Assembly: GCA_027214255.1 (NCBI GenBank)
Contig: JAPWHL010000012.1
Span: 62,001-126,000 of the forward strand
Length of the DNA: 64,000 bases
From: Roseovarius aestuarii
Lineage (GTDB): Bacteria; Pseudomonadota; Alphaproteobacteria; Rhodobacterales; Rhodobacteraceae
Reading direction: 5' to 3'
The translations under genes were made by a program, and so were the position numbers. Position 1 is the first letter of the stretch. Each line of letters begins with the position of its first letter. The notes beneath the pieces are model-generated. The model was not told the DNA's origin. It ran no database searches and was given only the letters and a program-made list of their open reading frames with translations. Shown here in pieces: positions 35,134 to 45,595 of this stretch.

Positions 35134-36011
35134 CGGAACAAAACACGCGGTTGGGCATTTGGATGATGGTCTTTACGACCTTCGTTTTTGCGATTCAGGA
35201 CGGGCTGTCCAGCCATCTGGCGGGCGAATACAACGTCTACATGGTCATCATGGTCCGGTACTGGTTTTTTGCCAGTTTCGTCATCACCGTCGCCGCCCGC
35301 AAAGCAGGCGGCGTGCGCGCGGCAGCCCGCACCACCCAGCCGATTTTACAATCCTTTCGCGCATTGTTGCTGGTCACTGAAATCTGCGTGATGGTTTTTG
35401 CCTTTACCCTGCTGGGTCTGGTCGAAAGCCATGCGGTTTTTGCCAGCTACCCCCTGTTGGTGGCGGCCCTATCCGGTCCGGTATTGGGTGAGCATGTCGG
35501 CTGGCGGCGCTGGTCGGCGATTTTCGTAGGTTTCATCGGAGTGCTGATTATTCTGGAGCCCGGCTTTGGCGTGTTTCAGCTTGAGGCAGTGGTGCCGTTG
35601 ATCGCATCCCTGATGTTCGCGCTTTATGCGTTGCTGACACGCTATGCTGCGCGCCGGGATACGGCCGCCACAAGTTTTTTCTGGACCGGCACCGTGGCCG
35701 CGGTGGGCATGACGGCGGTCGGCATGTGGTTTTGGGAACCGATGGTAGGCAGCGATTGGATATTGATGGGCATTTTATGCATGACAGGCGCATTGGGCCA
35801 TTTCACCTTGATCAAATGCTATGAGATCGCCGAGGCCAGCGCGGTTCAACCCTTTGCCTATCTGCAATTGGCCTTTGTCAGTGTCATCGGTGTGGTAGTG
35901 TTTGGTGAAACGATCCGCACGAATGTCGCGATTGGCACAACCATCGTTGTGGCGGCAGGCCTATTCACCTTGTGGCGTCAACGCGTCGTTGGCGACCCTC
36001 GGGACGACTGA
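35130..36011 (+). CDS. EamA/DMT-family transporter
   Basis: Drug/metabolite transporter superfamily permease of 293 residues with about ten membrane helices in two EamA halves, e.g. FVFAIQDGLSSHLAG in helix 1-2 and IGVLIILEPGFGVFQLEA at the domain boundary, then IGVVVFGETIRTNVAIGTTIVVAAGLFTLWR at the end. Typical substrates are amino acids, nucleosides or exported metabolites; none can be assigned. Its start overlaps the mnmD stop by 4 bases, so the two are cotranslated. Confidence 0.87.
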   Translation: MTEQNTRLGIWMMVFTTFVFAIQDGLSSHLAGEYNVYMVIMVRYWFFASFVITVAARKAGGVRAAARTTQPILQSFRALLLVTEICVMVFAFTLLGLVESHAVFASYPLLVAALSGPVLGEHVGWRRWSAIFVGFIGVLIILEPGFGVFQLEAVVPLIASLMFALYALLTRYAARRDTAATSFFWTGTVAAVGMTAVGMWFWEPMVGSDWILMGILCMTGALGHFTLIKCYEIAEASAVQPFAYLQLAFVSVIGVVVFGETIRTNVAIGTTIVVAAGLFTLWRQRVVGDPRDD

Positions 36012-36025
36012 GCGCCCCCCCGCTT

Positions 36026-38644
36026 TTAGACATCCACAATCTCGACCTTGGGGCGGGTGCCGCCCAAGTCCTGAAACGCCAGCTGGCGACAGGTAAACAC
36101 GATAATCTGCTGATCCTGCGCCACGCGGGTCAGGGCCGTGAACATGCGAATGATCCTGTCGTCGTCCGAATAGACCAATGCATCATCCAGAACGATCGGC
36201 ATATGCCGCCCCTGACGTGCAAACAGTCGGGCAAAGGCCAACCGCGTCAGGATAGCGATCTGTTCCTGTGTGCCACCCGACAGATCATCCAGTGTTTCTT
36301 CGTCCGCGCCACGCACCAATCCCGAAGGCAGCAGGCTGTCACTGTCAAAATTTAGCGAAGCATCGCGATGCAGAATCGACAACAGCGGCTTTAGCTCTTG
36401 CTGGACCGGGCCGAAATACGTATCGCGCGCCGCTGCACGTTCGTTACTCAGCGCGGATTGCAAACGCGTCAGGGCGGCGGCTTGTCGTGCCAGACGCGCC
36501 TCGCGTGCGCGGGCCGCGTCCAACTCGCCACGTATCTCATCGCGACGTTCCTCGATACCGGTCCCCGCCAACGTTCTGATTTCCGACGAGAGTGCCGCCA
36601 GCCGTTCATTCAGGTGCGCACGCTCCTTGCGCGCCGCCTCCACCGCGTCCGAGGCGCGTTTCATCTCGGCATTGACCGTGTCCAGATCCGGCGCGGCCTC
36701 GGTCAATTCCTTCAACACGTTGTCAGCATCGCCAAGTGCCTTTTGCGCCTGAGCCTGTTGGCGCAAGTATAACGCGCGCCGCTCGTCACGCGTATCCTCC
36801 GGGCCTGCATCCGCCATCGCGCGCTCAAACATCTGTTGCGCGGTTTCCGCGGCGGCCTGAAGCCTGATCGTAGCGTCACGTGCAACATTGTATTCGGCCT
36901 CGACCGTGCGCAATGCCTCACGCGCATTGGATTCATCCTGATCCGCCGTGGTTAACGCCCTTTCCAGATCGCCAAGATCGGGCAGCGCGGCGTCATGTGC
37001 GTCACCAGCGGCCAGCCCGGCCTCCGCGCGTGCGCTTTGCAGGGCCTCGATCCCGTCGGGGGCCACTGTATCCAATACCGCTTGCGCCAAATCCTCTTTG
37101 GTCACAGCCGCCGCCCGCGCCGCGGCCAAGCTGCGCGCATCACTTAAGGATGTAGCGCCAACTGGCGCCAGTAACGCGGACAACGCCTCCTGCGCAGATG
37201 TCAGCCCCGCACTGACATCCCTATCGCCAGCCCGCGCACGCAGGGTCATCTGACCGATCCCCGGCAGGTCAAGACGGGTTTCACCGTCCAATGCGATAGG
37301 ATGATCCCCCGGCAATTCCTGACCATCACGAGTGACCCGCACAGCCCCTGCATATGAAAGACACAGCGTTGTAGCCCGTGCATCAATTGCAGCCGCACAT
37401 GTTGTCACTTCGGCTCCGGCCTCCTCGACGCGCCGCAACCATTCCGGCGAGGCGCCTGATGCCTTGACCCGCGCACGGGCGATATCGCGATCCCTCAGCG
37501 CCGTTTCCGCCTTGGAGACTTGTTGTGACAGGCGCTCAACCTCATCGCGAGCCTTGCGCGCGGCCATTTGACGACGGGTGGCATCCAAGACATCACGGGC
37601 CTGCTTGGCAACTGTCACCGCGTCTTGATACCGGGATTGCGCTGTTTCCATCACGGCTTTCAAACGCTGGGTTTCATCACCGGCGTCCTTGGCACGCACC
37701 GCTGCGGCATGCACATTGGCCTGGGCCGTTTCAACCGACGAGATGGCGGCAAGAAACCTGTCCAGATCCGCCTGTGCGCTATCGCTTTTCAGCGCGGCCA
37801 AATCATGATCCTGACGCGCGGCTGCAACGGTGGCGGCATGCGCGCGCGCCTCTTCCATTGCGGCACTTGCCGCGGCAAACGCCTGCTCCCGACGCGCCTT
37901 GGCATCTGGATTGTCCAGCCGCGCCAACGCGACTTCGGCCAGTTTACGTGCCTCAAGCGCGGCTTCAAGCGCGTGCACCTGCGCCGTGATCTTGTTTAAC
38001 GCAGCTTTTAATTCGTCGACCTCGTCCGAAGCCGCCTTCCATGGACCCGTCTTGCGGCCTGTTTTTGTCGCAATCTCGGCCAGAGCATCACCGACCCGGC
38101 GCATCACGCGATCCATCCTGCGCCCGCCAGTCATCAGGTCAATTTCACCCGCAACTGACGACAAAAGATCCCGCCGCGTCTCCATCGCATGGGCCTTTTC
38201 CTTGGCCGTATCAGGTTCCAACCCGACCAAGCCTTGCCGCACCCATAGCAGCCCCGCAGGGCCATCGCCCGCGCCGCCCAACATATTCGCGATCCAGCGT
38301 TCGGCCTCATCGTCTTGGGCAATCAACGCACCGTCATCCAGCCGCGAAACCTTGGCAGATTTCCGGGACAAAAACCGCTTTTCAATACGAAATCTGCCCT
38401 CGTTCACCTGCACATCCGCAGCCACCTCCACACCTCCACCGGCATAGGGTTGCAGTGATTTCAGAGGTTTGCCCGCCGAACTGTATTTCTCAAAAAACAG
38501 CGCGTGGACGGCATCGAAGAATGTAGATTTCCCAAACTCGTTCGCTTGCGAAACCACAGTGATCCCGTCGCCAATCCCCGTGATAGACGCACGTTTTCCG
38601 GCAAATTTGCGAACATTCGCCAGATGGAGCGCAAGAAGTTTCAC
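36026..38644 (-). CDS. SbcC/YhaN-like SMC-type ATPase
   Basis: Large ATPase of 872 residues with an ABC head split by a long coiled coil, as in SbcC, Rad50 and YhaN. The N-terminal head has LANVRKFAGKRASITGIGDGITVVSQ and the P-loop NEFGKST (about 36-42). Alanine- and glutamate-rich coiled coil runs from about 180 to 740. The C-terminal head has the signature LSGGTQEQIAILTRLAFARL and Walker B PIVLDDALVYSDD. No CxxC zinc hook is visible in the middle. It begins with GTG directly after the stop of the SbcD-like gene, so the two form a nuclease complex candidate for DNA end processing. Confidence 0.86.
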   Translation of the reverse strand: MKLLALHLANVRKFAGKRASITGIGDGITVVSQANEFGKSTFFDAVHALFFEKYSSAGKPLKSLQPYAGGGVEVAADVQVNEGRFRIEKRFLSRKSAKVSRLDDGALIAQDDEAERWIANMLGGAGDGPAGLLWVRQGLVGLEPDTAKEKAHAMETRRDLLSSVAGEIDLMTGGRRMDRVMRRVGDALAEIATKTGRKTGPWKAASDEVDELKAALNKITAQVHALEAALEARKLAEVALARLDNPDAKARREQAFAAASAAMEEARAHAATVAAARQDHDLAALKSDSAQADLDRFLAAISSVETAQANVHAAAVRAKDAGDETQRLKAVMETAQSRYQDAVTVAKQARDVLDATRRQMAARKARDEVERLSQQVSKAETALRDRDIARARVKASGASPEWLRRVEEAGAEVTTCAAAIDARATTLCLSYAGAVRVTRDGQELPGDHPIALDGETRLDLPGIGQMTLRARAGDRDVSAGLTSAQEALSALLAPVGATSLSDARSLAAARAAAVTKEDLAQAVLDTVAPDGIEALQSARAEAGLAAGDAHDAALPDLGDLERALTTADQDESNAREALRTVEAEYNVARDATIRLQAAAETAQQMFERAMADAGPEDTRDERRALYLRQQAQAQKALGDADNVLKELTEAAPDLDTVNAEMKRASDAVEAARKERAHLNERLAALSSEIRTLAGTGIEERRDEIRGELDAARAREARLARQAAALTRLQSALSNERAAARDTYFGPVQQELKPLLSILHRDASLNFDSDSLLPSGLVRGADEETLDDLSGGTQEQIAILTRLAFARLFARQGRHMPIVLDDALVYSDDDRIIRMFTALTRVAQDQQIIVFTCRQLAFQDLGGTRPKVEIVDV

Positions 38645-39763
38645 TCAGGCCTCCAGCGCATAGGAAAACAGCAGTGACAGCGCTGCCTGCGCTGTGTCAC
38701 GCGTGTCAGGCGGCAGGCTGTCGTCTGCGGCCTCATCGGCCAACACCTCGGCAGCGGCACGCAATGCTCCCTGACGGTCAATCGCATCCAGATCGCCCGT
38801 GTCATGCACCAACCCCAACCCGTCTATATCCGCCCGGTGCCACAGAAAATCAGGCGAAGCAGCGGCAATTGCCCGTTCCAGCGCCACACGTTGCATCGGC
38901 GCCGCAAGCCCGGTCACCACGAGGTCGAACAGGGTCGTCGCCCGTCCAGACAACGCGGGCAAGGCCGCTGCATGGCTGGCGGCGGCGTCCACATCCCCCA
39001 TCAAATCCAATGAAACCCTGCGCCATTCCAGCGCGCCCGTGGCCAATGATGTAACCTCTGCCGGCGCGCGGGGGCCTTTGATGTCGACCAAAAGGGCCGA
39101 TGGTGTGTGATCGTGTTTAAATCCATCCGCCTCGGGTGCGCCTGAATACCATGTGTCGGGGGCGATCTGAAGCTGCCCATGCCAATCACCAAGCCCCAAA
39201 TAGGTCAACCCGGCCACGCGTGCACGATCCGGCGGGATCACTGACGATCCCCCCTCCTCGCTGCTTTCAAAATTGGTGACAGACCCATGCGCCAGTCCAA
39301 TTCGGATCGCTTCTGATGTTTTTGCCCCGGTGAACCACTCGGTCAGATCGCGCCCCGGATGCCGCTCATTCGGCGGGGCAGGCAACAGGGTGACATCCGC
39401 ACTCAACGCATGTGGTTCGGGCGTCAACAGCAAAAAGACATTGGGCGGCGCATCCTCCATGGCCTGACGCCACAGTTGCGTGGCATTCGAATGGTCGTGA
39501 TTGCCGGGCATCACGATCCACGTCACATGATCGGCCGCGCGCATCATATTCATCGCTTGGCGTATGATATTGGGAGCGGGCGTGGTCTGATCAAACGTGT
39601 CCCCGGCCAGTAAAATGTGGCTCGCGTCGTTGTCGCGCGCCAGCGCTGCCAAACGCGGCAATGCATCCGCCCGGGCCTGTCGCAGCCGCGCGCGCACATC
39701 TTCGGGAAAACGGCCAAAGGGCTTGCCAAGATGTAGGTCGGAAGAGTGGATAAATTTAAACAC
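38645..39763 (-). CDS. SbcD/YhaO-like metallophosphoesterase exonuclease
   Basis: Mre11/SbcD-type nuclease of 372 residues. The di-metal phosphoesterase motifs are clear: SSDLHLGKPF (D-x-H), LAGDTFDQ (GD-x-x-D) and MPGNHDHS (GNH-D), followed by a later GLAHGSV and LGDWHGQ His sites. The GTG at 39763 gives MFKFIHSSDLHLG, the usual family start, but its ribosome site is weak; a TTG at 39793 is the alternative. It is the first gene of the pair with the SMC-like ATPase (TGA-GTG contact), as in Bacillus yhaO-yhaN. The 196 bases upstream (39764-39959) hold no gene. Confidence 0.86.
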   Translation of the reverse strand: MFKFIHSSDLHLGKPFGRFPEDVRARLRQARADALPRLAALARDNDASHILLAGDTFDQTTPAPNIIRQAMNMMRAADHVTWIVMPGNHDHSNATQLWRQAMEDAPPNVFLLLTPEPHALSADVTLLPAPPNERHPGRDLTEWFTGAKTSEAIRIGLAHGSVTNFESSEEGGSSVIPPDRARVAGLTYLGLGDWHGQLQIAPDTWYSGAPEADGFKHDHTPSALLVDIKGPRAPAEVTSLATGALEWRRVSLDLMGDVDAAASHAAALPALSGRATTLFDLVVTGLAAPMQRVALERAIAAASPDFLWHRADIDGLGLVHDTGDLDAIDRQGALRAAAEVLADEAADDSLPPDTRDTAQAALSLLFSYALEA

Positions 39764-39959
39764 GTGGGGGCGGCGCGGCTCCTGAGCGATCAATGCCCAG
39801 GTCCAGCCGTTTCATGGGCGGGGCCTGGTGAGACAGGTTTTCTATTATCCAACAAGCTGGCCCAGCGGCCCCAAGCATTCAAGCACCTTTCTGGGCCTCA
39901 CGTAGATAATGCATCGTTAACAACCGCCCATTTTCCGAGCCCCAAAGCGTCTGAGACAG

Positions 39960-40208
39960 TCAGGCATCCACAACGCACACCGTTTCGCCGACAGTGTCCG
40001 TGCTAAACAACGACGGCAGCCAAGTACCGGTATCTGTATAGACCTCGCGGGTATCCAGTTTCTCAAGCGTCTCACGGCAATCGCTCAGCGCATCTGCATC
40101 AACGCGAATTTCAATGACAACCTTATCGAACTGTCCGGTCCGGTCACTGGCGAATGCCAAACCTCCCAATGGCAAGGCAAGGGCGAGAAGTGTCACAAAG
40201 CGTTTCAT
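39960..40208 (-). CDS. Small secreted protein with two cysteines
   Basis: Short exported protein of 82 residues, family not recognised. A signal peptide (MKRFVTLLALALPLGGLAFA) is followed by about 60 residues with two cysteines, one in DALSDCRETL and one near the end in GETVCVVDA, which could form a disulfide. The ribosome site AGGAGGA stands 5 bases before the ATG and supports a real gene. Similar in plan to the 99-residue protein at 44703, which lies on the other side of dnaG-rpoD. Confidence 0.72.
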   Translation of the reverse strand: MKRFVTLLALALPLGGLAFASDRTGQFDKVVIEIRVDADALSDCRETLEKLDTREVYTDTGTWLPSLFSTDTVGETVCVVDA

Positions 40209-40343
40209 AGCGTCCTCCTGTCATGCGACAAGACAACACATCAGGTTGCTATTTGGTTCATTCCTGACCCCAAAAAACCGACAATTTTCCATTGAATCGC
40301 ACGCTCGTAAGGGGCGCTTCAGCGCACCTGTGTAAACGGCAAA

Positions 40344-40371
40344 CGGGGCGCGGCCCTCTGGCCCCGCCCCG
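40344..40371 (-). terminator. Probable rpoD terminator
   Basis: CGGGGCG (40344-40350) with GGCC (40352-40355) pairs with GGCC (40360-40363) and CGCCCCG (40365-40371), a 10-base-pair stem with one mismatch and a 4-base loop. On the minus strand, T-rich GTTTGCCGTTT follows. It lies 54 bases after the rpoD stop. Confidence 0.65.
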
Positions 40372-40424
40372 CATTTGGTATTCCTGACGCACCCCTCAAT
40401 ATCGACGGGTATGATGTGATGTTC

Positions 40425-42413
<1,989 letters not shown>

Positions 42414-42527
42414 GGTGTTCTCCTGAGTGGCGGGCGGGGTGATTCGCCTTAAGCGAATCATTAGCGCTTTGAGATGATTCGCAACCCGTTTACCCTGTTT
42501 TCTTTACCTAAACCTCACCAAAACGCG

Positions 42528-44528
42528 TTAACGGCGCGGTTTGGCGAATGTAATTTTATCAAGCAATGCGTCAAACTGCTCTCGTTCGTCGCGATTGATT
42601 CGCGCTCCGTTGTCGGCCAGATCGTATTCAGCCCGGTCTTCGTGCTGGCTGCGCACGGCACGATTACGTGCCTCTGCGGCCTGTCCCAGCCGCCATGTCA
42701 TCGCCTCGTCCGGAGTGCCGGTCAAATCCTCGGCGGCATCCACGATCTCGGCTTGCAGGCCGCGTTCGGCGGTGATCTTGGCCAATTCTTCGGCCACTGT
42801 CATCTGAGCAAGCTCGGCATCGCCGGGACGGCGCACGGGAGGTGTTATCGCCACATGGGGCAAACGCATCAACCTTTCAAGGGGATCGGTGCCCATATGG
42901 GTCTCAATTATGACGCGCAACGGGTGCGGCTGGCCCGGTTCTTCGGCAAGCGTCGCTTCCATGTCACACTCGGGCGCGTGGGTCAGGATTAAATCCCGCA
43001 ATTGCGCATGCACAGGATCGCGACATTCCAACCGCTCCAACGCCGGTTCAAACTCGGCGCAGATTGAAGGGGTTGAGATCAACGTGGCCAAAATCACCGC
43101 CTCGCGCAAATGGATCTGCCCACGCGCATCCGATTGCACCAAAATCGAGGCTTTGGTCGTAGGCCGGGCCGTTTCATCCGGCTTGATCCAGCGCCCGTTA
43201 GCGTCCTTGGTCGATTTGCGGCCTTTCGCAGCAGACGCGCGACGCGGCGAAAACAGGTGCCACCGCAAATCCTTGATCGCTTGCTCGTAATGGCCGTGAA
43301 TAGAGGGGTCCGTGATCCGTGCAATCGCCTCGCGAAGGGATTTGTCCAATGCGGCCTTGCGCTCGGGGCTGTCAAAATCACGGCCTTCGGTTTCGCGCTG
43401 CCACAGCAATTGCACCATGGGCTGCGCCTGATCCAGCAGGGCCTGCACCGCGCCTGCCCCTTCGGCGCGCAATATGTCATCGGGGTCTTTTCCTTCGGGC
43501 ATCAAGGCAAACCGCAGGCTTTTGCCAGCCTCCAACAACGGCAGCGCCAGATCAATCACCCGGCGCGCGGCGGCCACCCCGGCGCGATCCCCGTCCAACG
43601 CCATGATCGGTTCATCCGAGACACGCCACAGCAACTGCAGCTGCATTTCCGTCACGGCTGTGCCCAATGGCGCAACGGCCGCGTCAAACCCGGCCTGCGC
43701 CAGCGCGATCACATCCATGTAACCTTCGGCCACAATCAGCGGTTTTCCCTTGCCCGCCGCTTCGCGGGCGGGGGCAAAATTATACAGCGTGCGCGACTTA
43801 TCAAACAGCTCGGTCTCGGGCGAATTCAGATACTTAGCGTTGTCATTGGGGTCCATCGCGCGCCCACCAAAGGCGATACAACGCCCACGCGCATCGCGGA
43901 TCGGAAACATAATCCGATCCCTGAACACGTCATAGGGTTTGCCGCCTTTGGTACTGCTGCGCGCCAGGCCACAATCAAGGATCAGCTGTTCCTCCACGCC
44001 CTTGCCCGTCAGGTGGTCCCACAACCCTTGCCATCCGCCGGGCGCAAACCCGATAGCGAACCTGTCTTGCGTCGCATCATCCAAACCACGGCGCGTCAGG
44101 TATTCGCGCGCCTGCGCCCCGGCACCGGTTTTCAGCATCAGGCGAAAATGTTGTTCTGCCTGCTCCATCACTTCGATCAATTGCGTGCGCTTGTCCGCCT
44201 TGGCCTGCGCTTGTGGATCACGTTCGGGCATTGGCATGCCCGCCTCGCCCGCGAGAATGCTAACCGCTTCCATAAAGTCGACATTCTCGGTTTCGCGCAC
44301 AAAATTGATGGCATCGCCTTTGGCGTGACAGCCAAAGCAATAATAATAACCTTTCTGGTCATCGACATGAAAACTGGCGGTTTTTTCATGGTGGAACGGA
44401 CATGGCGCCCACATATCCCCCTTGCCGGGATTTGACTTGCGATTGTCCCACATCACCTTGCGCCCGACCACGTTGGTCAGCGAGGTGCGCGTGCGCAGTT
44501 CATCAAGAAAGCCGGGAGGTAGTGACAT
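42528..44528 (-). CDS. dnaG: DNA primase
   Basis: Makes RNA primers for replication. The 666-residue protein starts with the zinc-finger domain (CPFHHEKTASFHVD...YYCFGCHAKGDAINF), then the TOPRIM core with IVAEGYMDVIALAQAGFDAAVAPLGTA and EPIMALDGDRAGVAAARRV (the acidic metal residues E and DxD). The C-terminal helicase-binding region is less conserved. The ATG at 44528 gives MSLPPGFLDELRTRTSL; an upstream frame extension was rejected. rpoD follows after 114 bases. Confidence 0.96.
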   Translation of the reverse strand: MSLPPGFLDELRTRTSLTNVVGRKVMWDNRKSNPGKGDMWAPCPFHHEKTASFHVDDQKGYYYCFGCHAKGDAINFVRETENVDFMEAVSILAGEAGMPMPERDPQAQAKADKRTQLIEVMEQAEQHFRLMLKTGAGAQAREYLTRRGLDDATQDRFAIGFAPGGWQGLWDHLTGKGVEEQLILDCGLARSSTKGGKPYDVFRDRIMFPIRDARGRCIAFGGRAMDPNDNAKYLNSPETELFDKSRTLYNFAPAREAAGKGKPLIVAEGYMDVIALAQAGFDAAVAPLGTAVTEMQLQLLWRVSDEPIMALDGDRAGVAAARRVIDLALPLLEAGKSLRFALMPEGKDPDDILRAEGAGAVQALLDQAQPMVQLLWQRETEGRDFDSPERKAALDKSLREAIARITDPSIHGHYEQAIKDLRWHLFSPRRASAAKGRKSTKDANGRWIKPDETARPTTKASILVQSDARGQIHLREAVILATLISTPSICAEFEPALERLECRDPVHAQLRDLILTHAPECDMEATLAEEPGQPHPLRVIIETHMGTDPLERLMRLPHVAITPPVRRPGDAELAQMTVAEELAKITAERGLQAEIVDAAEDLTGTPDEAMTWRLGQAAEARNRAVRSQHEDRAEYDLADNGARINRDEREQFDALLDKITFAKPRR

Positions 44529-44591
44529 ACGCACAATATGGGCCAAGTCGTGGGGACTGCCAAGATGCTAGGCGCATCGGAGTGGCAATCA

Positions 44592-44671
44592 TTGCCCCAA
44601 AGCGTTTCGCCTTTGCCCCAAAGTGCCAGACAAAGGCGAACCCTTTTGCAACGCCCAAAAGCTATTGGGCG
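44592..44671. repeat. Cluster of inverted and direct repeats between dnaG and a small secreted gene
   Basis: TTCGCCTTTG (44606-44615) pairs with CAAAGGCGAA (44631-44640). CGCCCAA (44652-44658) pairs with TTGGGCG (44665-44671). The direct repeat TTGCCCCAAAG occurs at 44592-44602 and 44613-44623. For the small gene ending at 44703 these are terminator candidates; they also overlap the dnaG promoter region (174-base gap, 44529-44702). Confidence 0.55.
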
Positions 44672-44702
44672 ATCATGCCAACAAGTGGCATCGAGTCTCG
44701 CG

Positions 44703-45002
44703 TTAGGATTCGTGCGCCAGACAGGCATCCTCGAATGCCTTGGGGGCGGCATCTGTCAGCTGATCTTCGGGCAGGGTATAAACCCAATCAACCAACGCTG
44801 GCACCGCCTCGCGGTAACGCGCTTTGACTCCGCCCGCGTCAGAGCCAAGAAAAGCAACCGTGTCGCTCAGATCCTTGCCATCTGCGCGTTGTGCAACCGC
44901 ATCCGCCACGATTCCAGCGGTCGCGGCACAGTTTTCGGCTTTGCCCGCAAAGGCAGGCCCCGCAAGAGGAATCATCAGGGCAATCAGGGCGAAACGTTTC
45001 AT
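44703..45002 (-). CDS. Small secreted protein with two cysteines
   Basis: Exported protein of 99 residues, family not recognised. The signal peptide MKRFALIALMIPLAGPAFA is followed by a helical domain with two cysteines, one close after the cleavage site (KAENCAATAG) and one near the end (FEDACLAHES), which could pair to close the fold. The start MKRF plus signal and two-Cys layout is shared with the 82-residue protein at 39960. It lies 23 bases downstream of the soxG stop, so it may be read through from the sarcosine oxidase operon. Confidence 0.7.
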   Translation of the reverse strand: MKRFALIALMIPLAGPAFAGKAENCAATAGIVADAVAQRADGKDLSDTVAFLGSDAGGVKARYREAVPALVDWVYTLPEDQLTDAAPKAFEDACLAHES

Positions 45003-45025
45003 ATCGTGATACCTATAGGCTGAGA

Positions 45026-45595
45026 TCAGTTTGTGACACCCTGCCCTAGACGCGCGCGGGCCGCAACGGCATCAGCAGCAACGCGCAGGTCATGGGCGAG
45101 GGTTTGCGCAAAGCTGCGAAACACCATGACCTGCCACGCCTGCGGGCCGACCCGTGTGATCGACGCCGCCATATGCGCCAGATCACTGCGCGCCGTGTGG
45201 CCTTGCTTGAATACGGTGCTGCGCAGATCCAGTGGCGTGAGGCGGGCCAACACATCCGTGGCCCCCGCGCCGTCCAGCCGTACGACCACCCACGCATCGC
45301 TTTGGTCCGTCAACGCCGCATCCTGTGCAAGCGCGGCATCCGGCGCAGGCCCCATTAGCATCGCCATACGCTGTCCAAACCAGATCGCCCGCGCGCCCAC
45401 TTTGCCCGTCGCCCGGTTCGGTGCGGGAAAGGTCATCCCATGCGCGGTCTTCAACGTCTCGGAACATACCGCGTCGCGCCCCTTGTAGGGCGCGATGGAT
45501 GTCATGTGGTCTGGGGTTTCTTCGGTAATACGCACATCGCCACGGGCGATGGGAAACAGGCCAACTCCCGGGGTTTTTTCGGTCAATCTAGTCAC
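45026..45595 (-). CDS. soxG: Sarcosine oxidase gamma subunit
   Basis: Gamma subunit (189 residues) of heterotetrameric sarcosine oxidase. It matches the SoxG family at GVGLFPIARGDVRITEE near the start, WVVVRLDGAGATDVLARLTPLDLR in the middle and MVFRSFAQTLAHDLRVAADA at the end, and is related in fold to the folate-binding aminomethyltransferases. The GTG at 45595 overlaps the soxA stop by 8 bases, so it is translated by coupling. Longer upstream starts lie inside soxA. Confidence 0.87.
   Translation of the reverse strand: MTRLTEKTPGVGLFPIARGDVRITEETPDHMTSIAPYKGRDAVCSETLKTAHGMTFPAPNRATGKVGARAIWFGQRMAMLMGPAPDAALAQDAALTDQSDAWVVVRLDGAGATDVLARLTPLDLRSTVFKQGHTARSDLAHMAASITRVGPQAWQVMVFRSFAQTLAHDLRVAADAVAARARLGQGVTN

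Noticed and set aside
43110..44435. Open frame of 441 codons opposite dnaG
   Set aside because: Antisense shadow of dnaG; composition is Arg/His/Gln-rich without domains, and dnaG motifs are unambiguous on the other strand.
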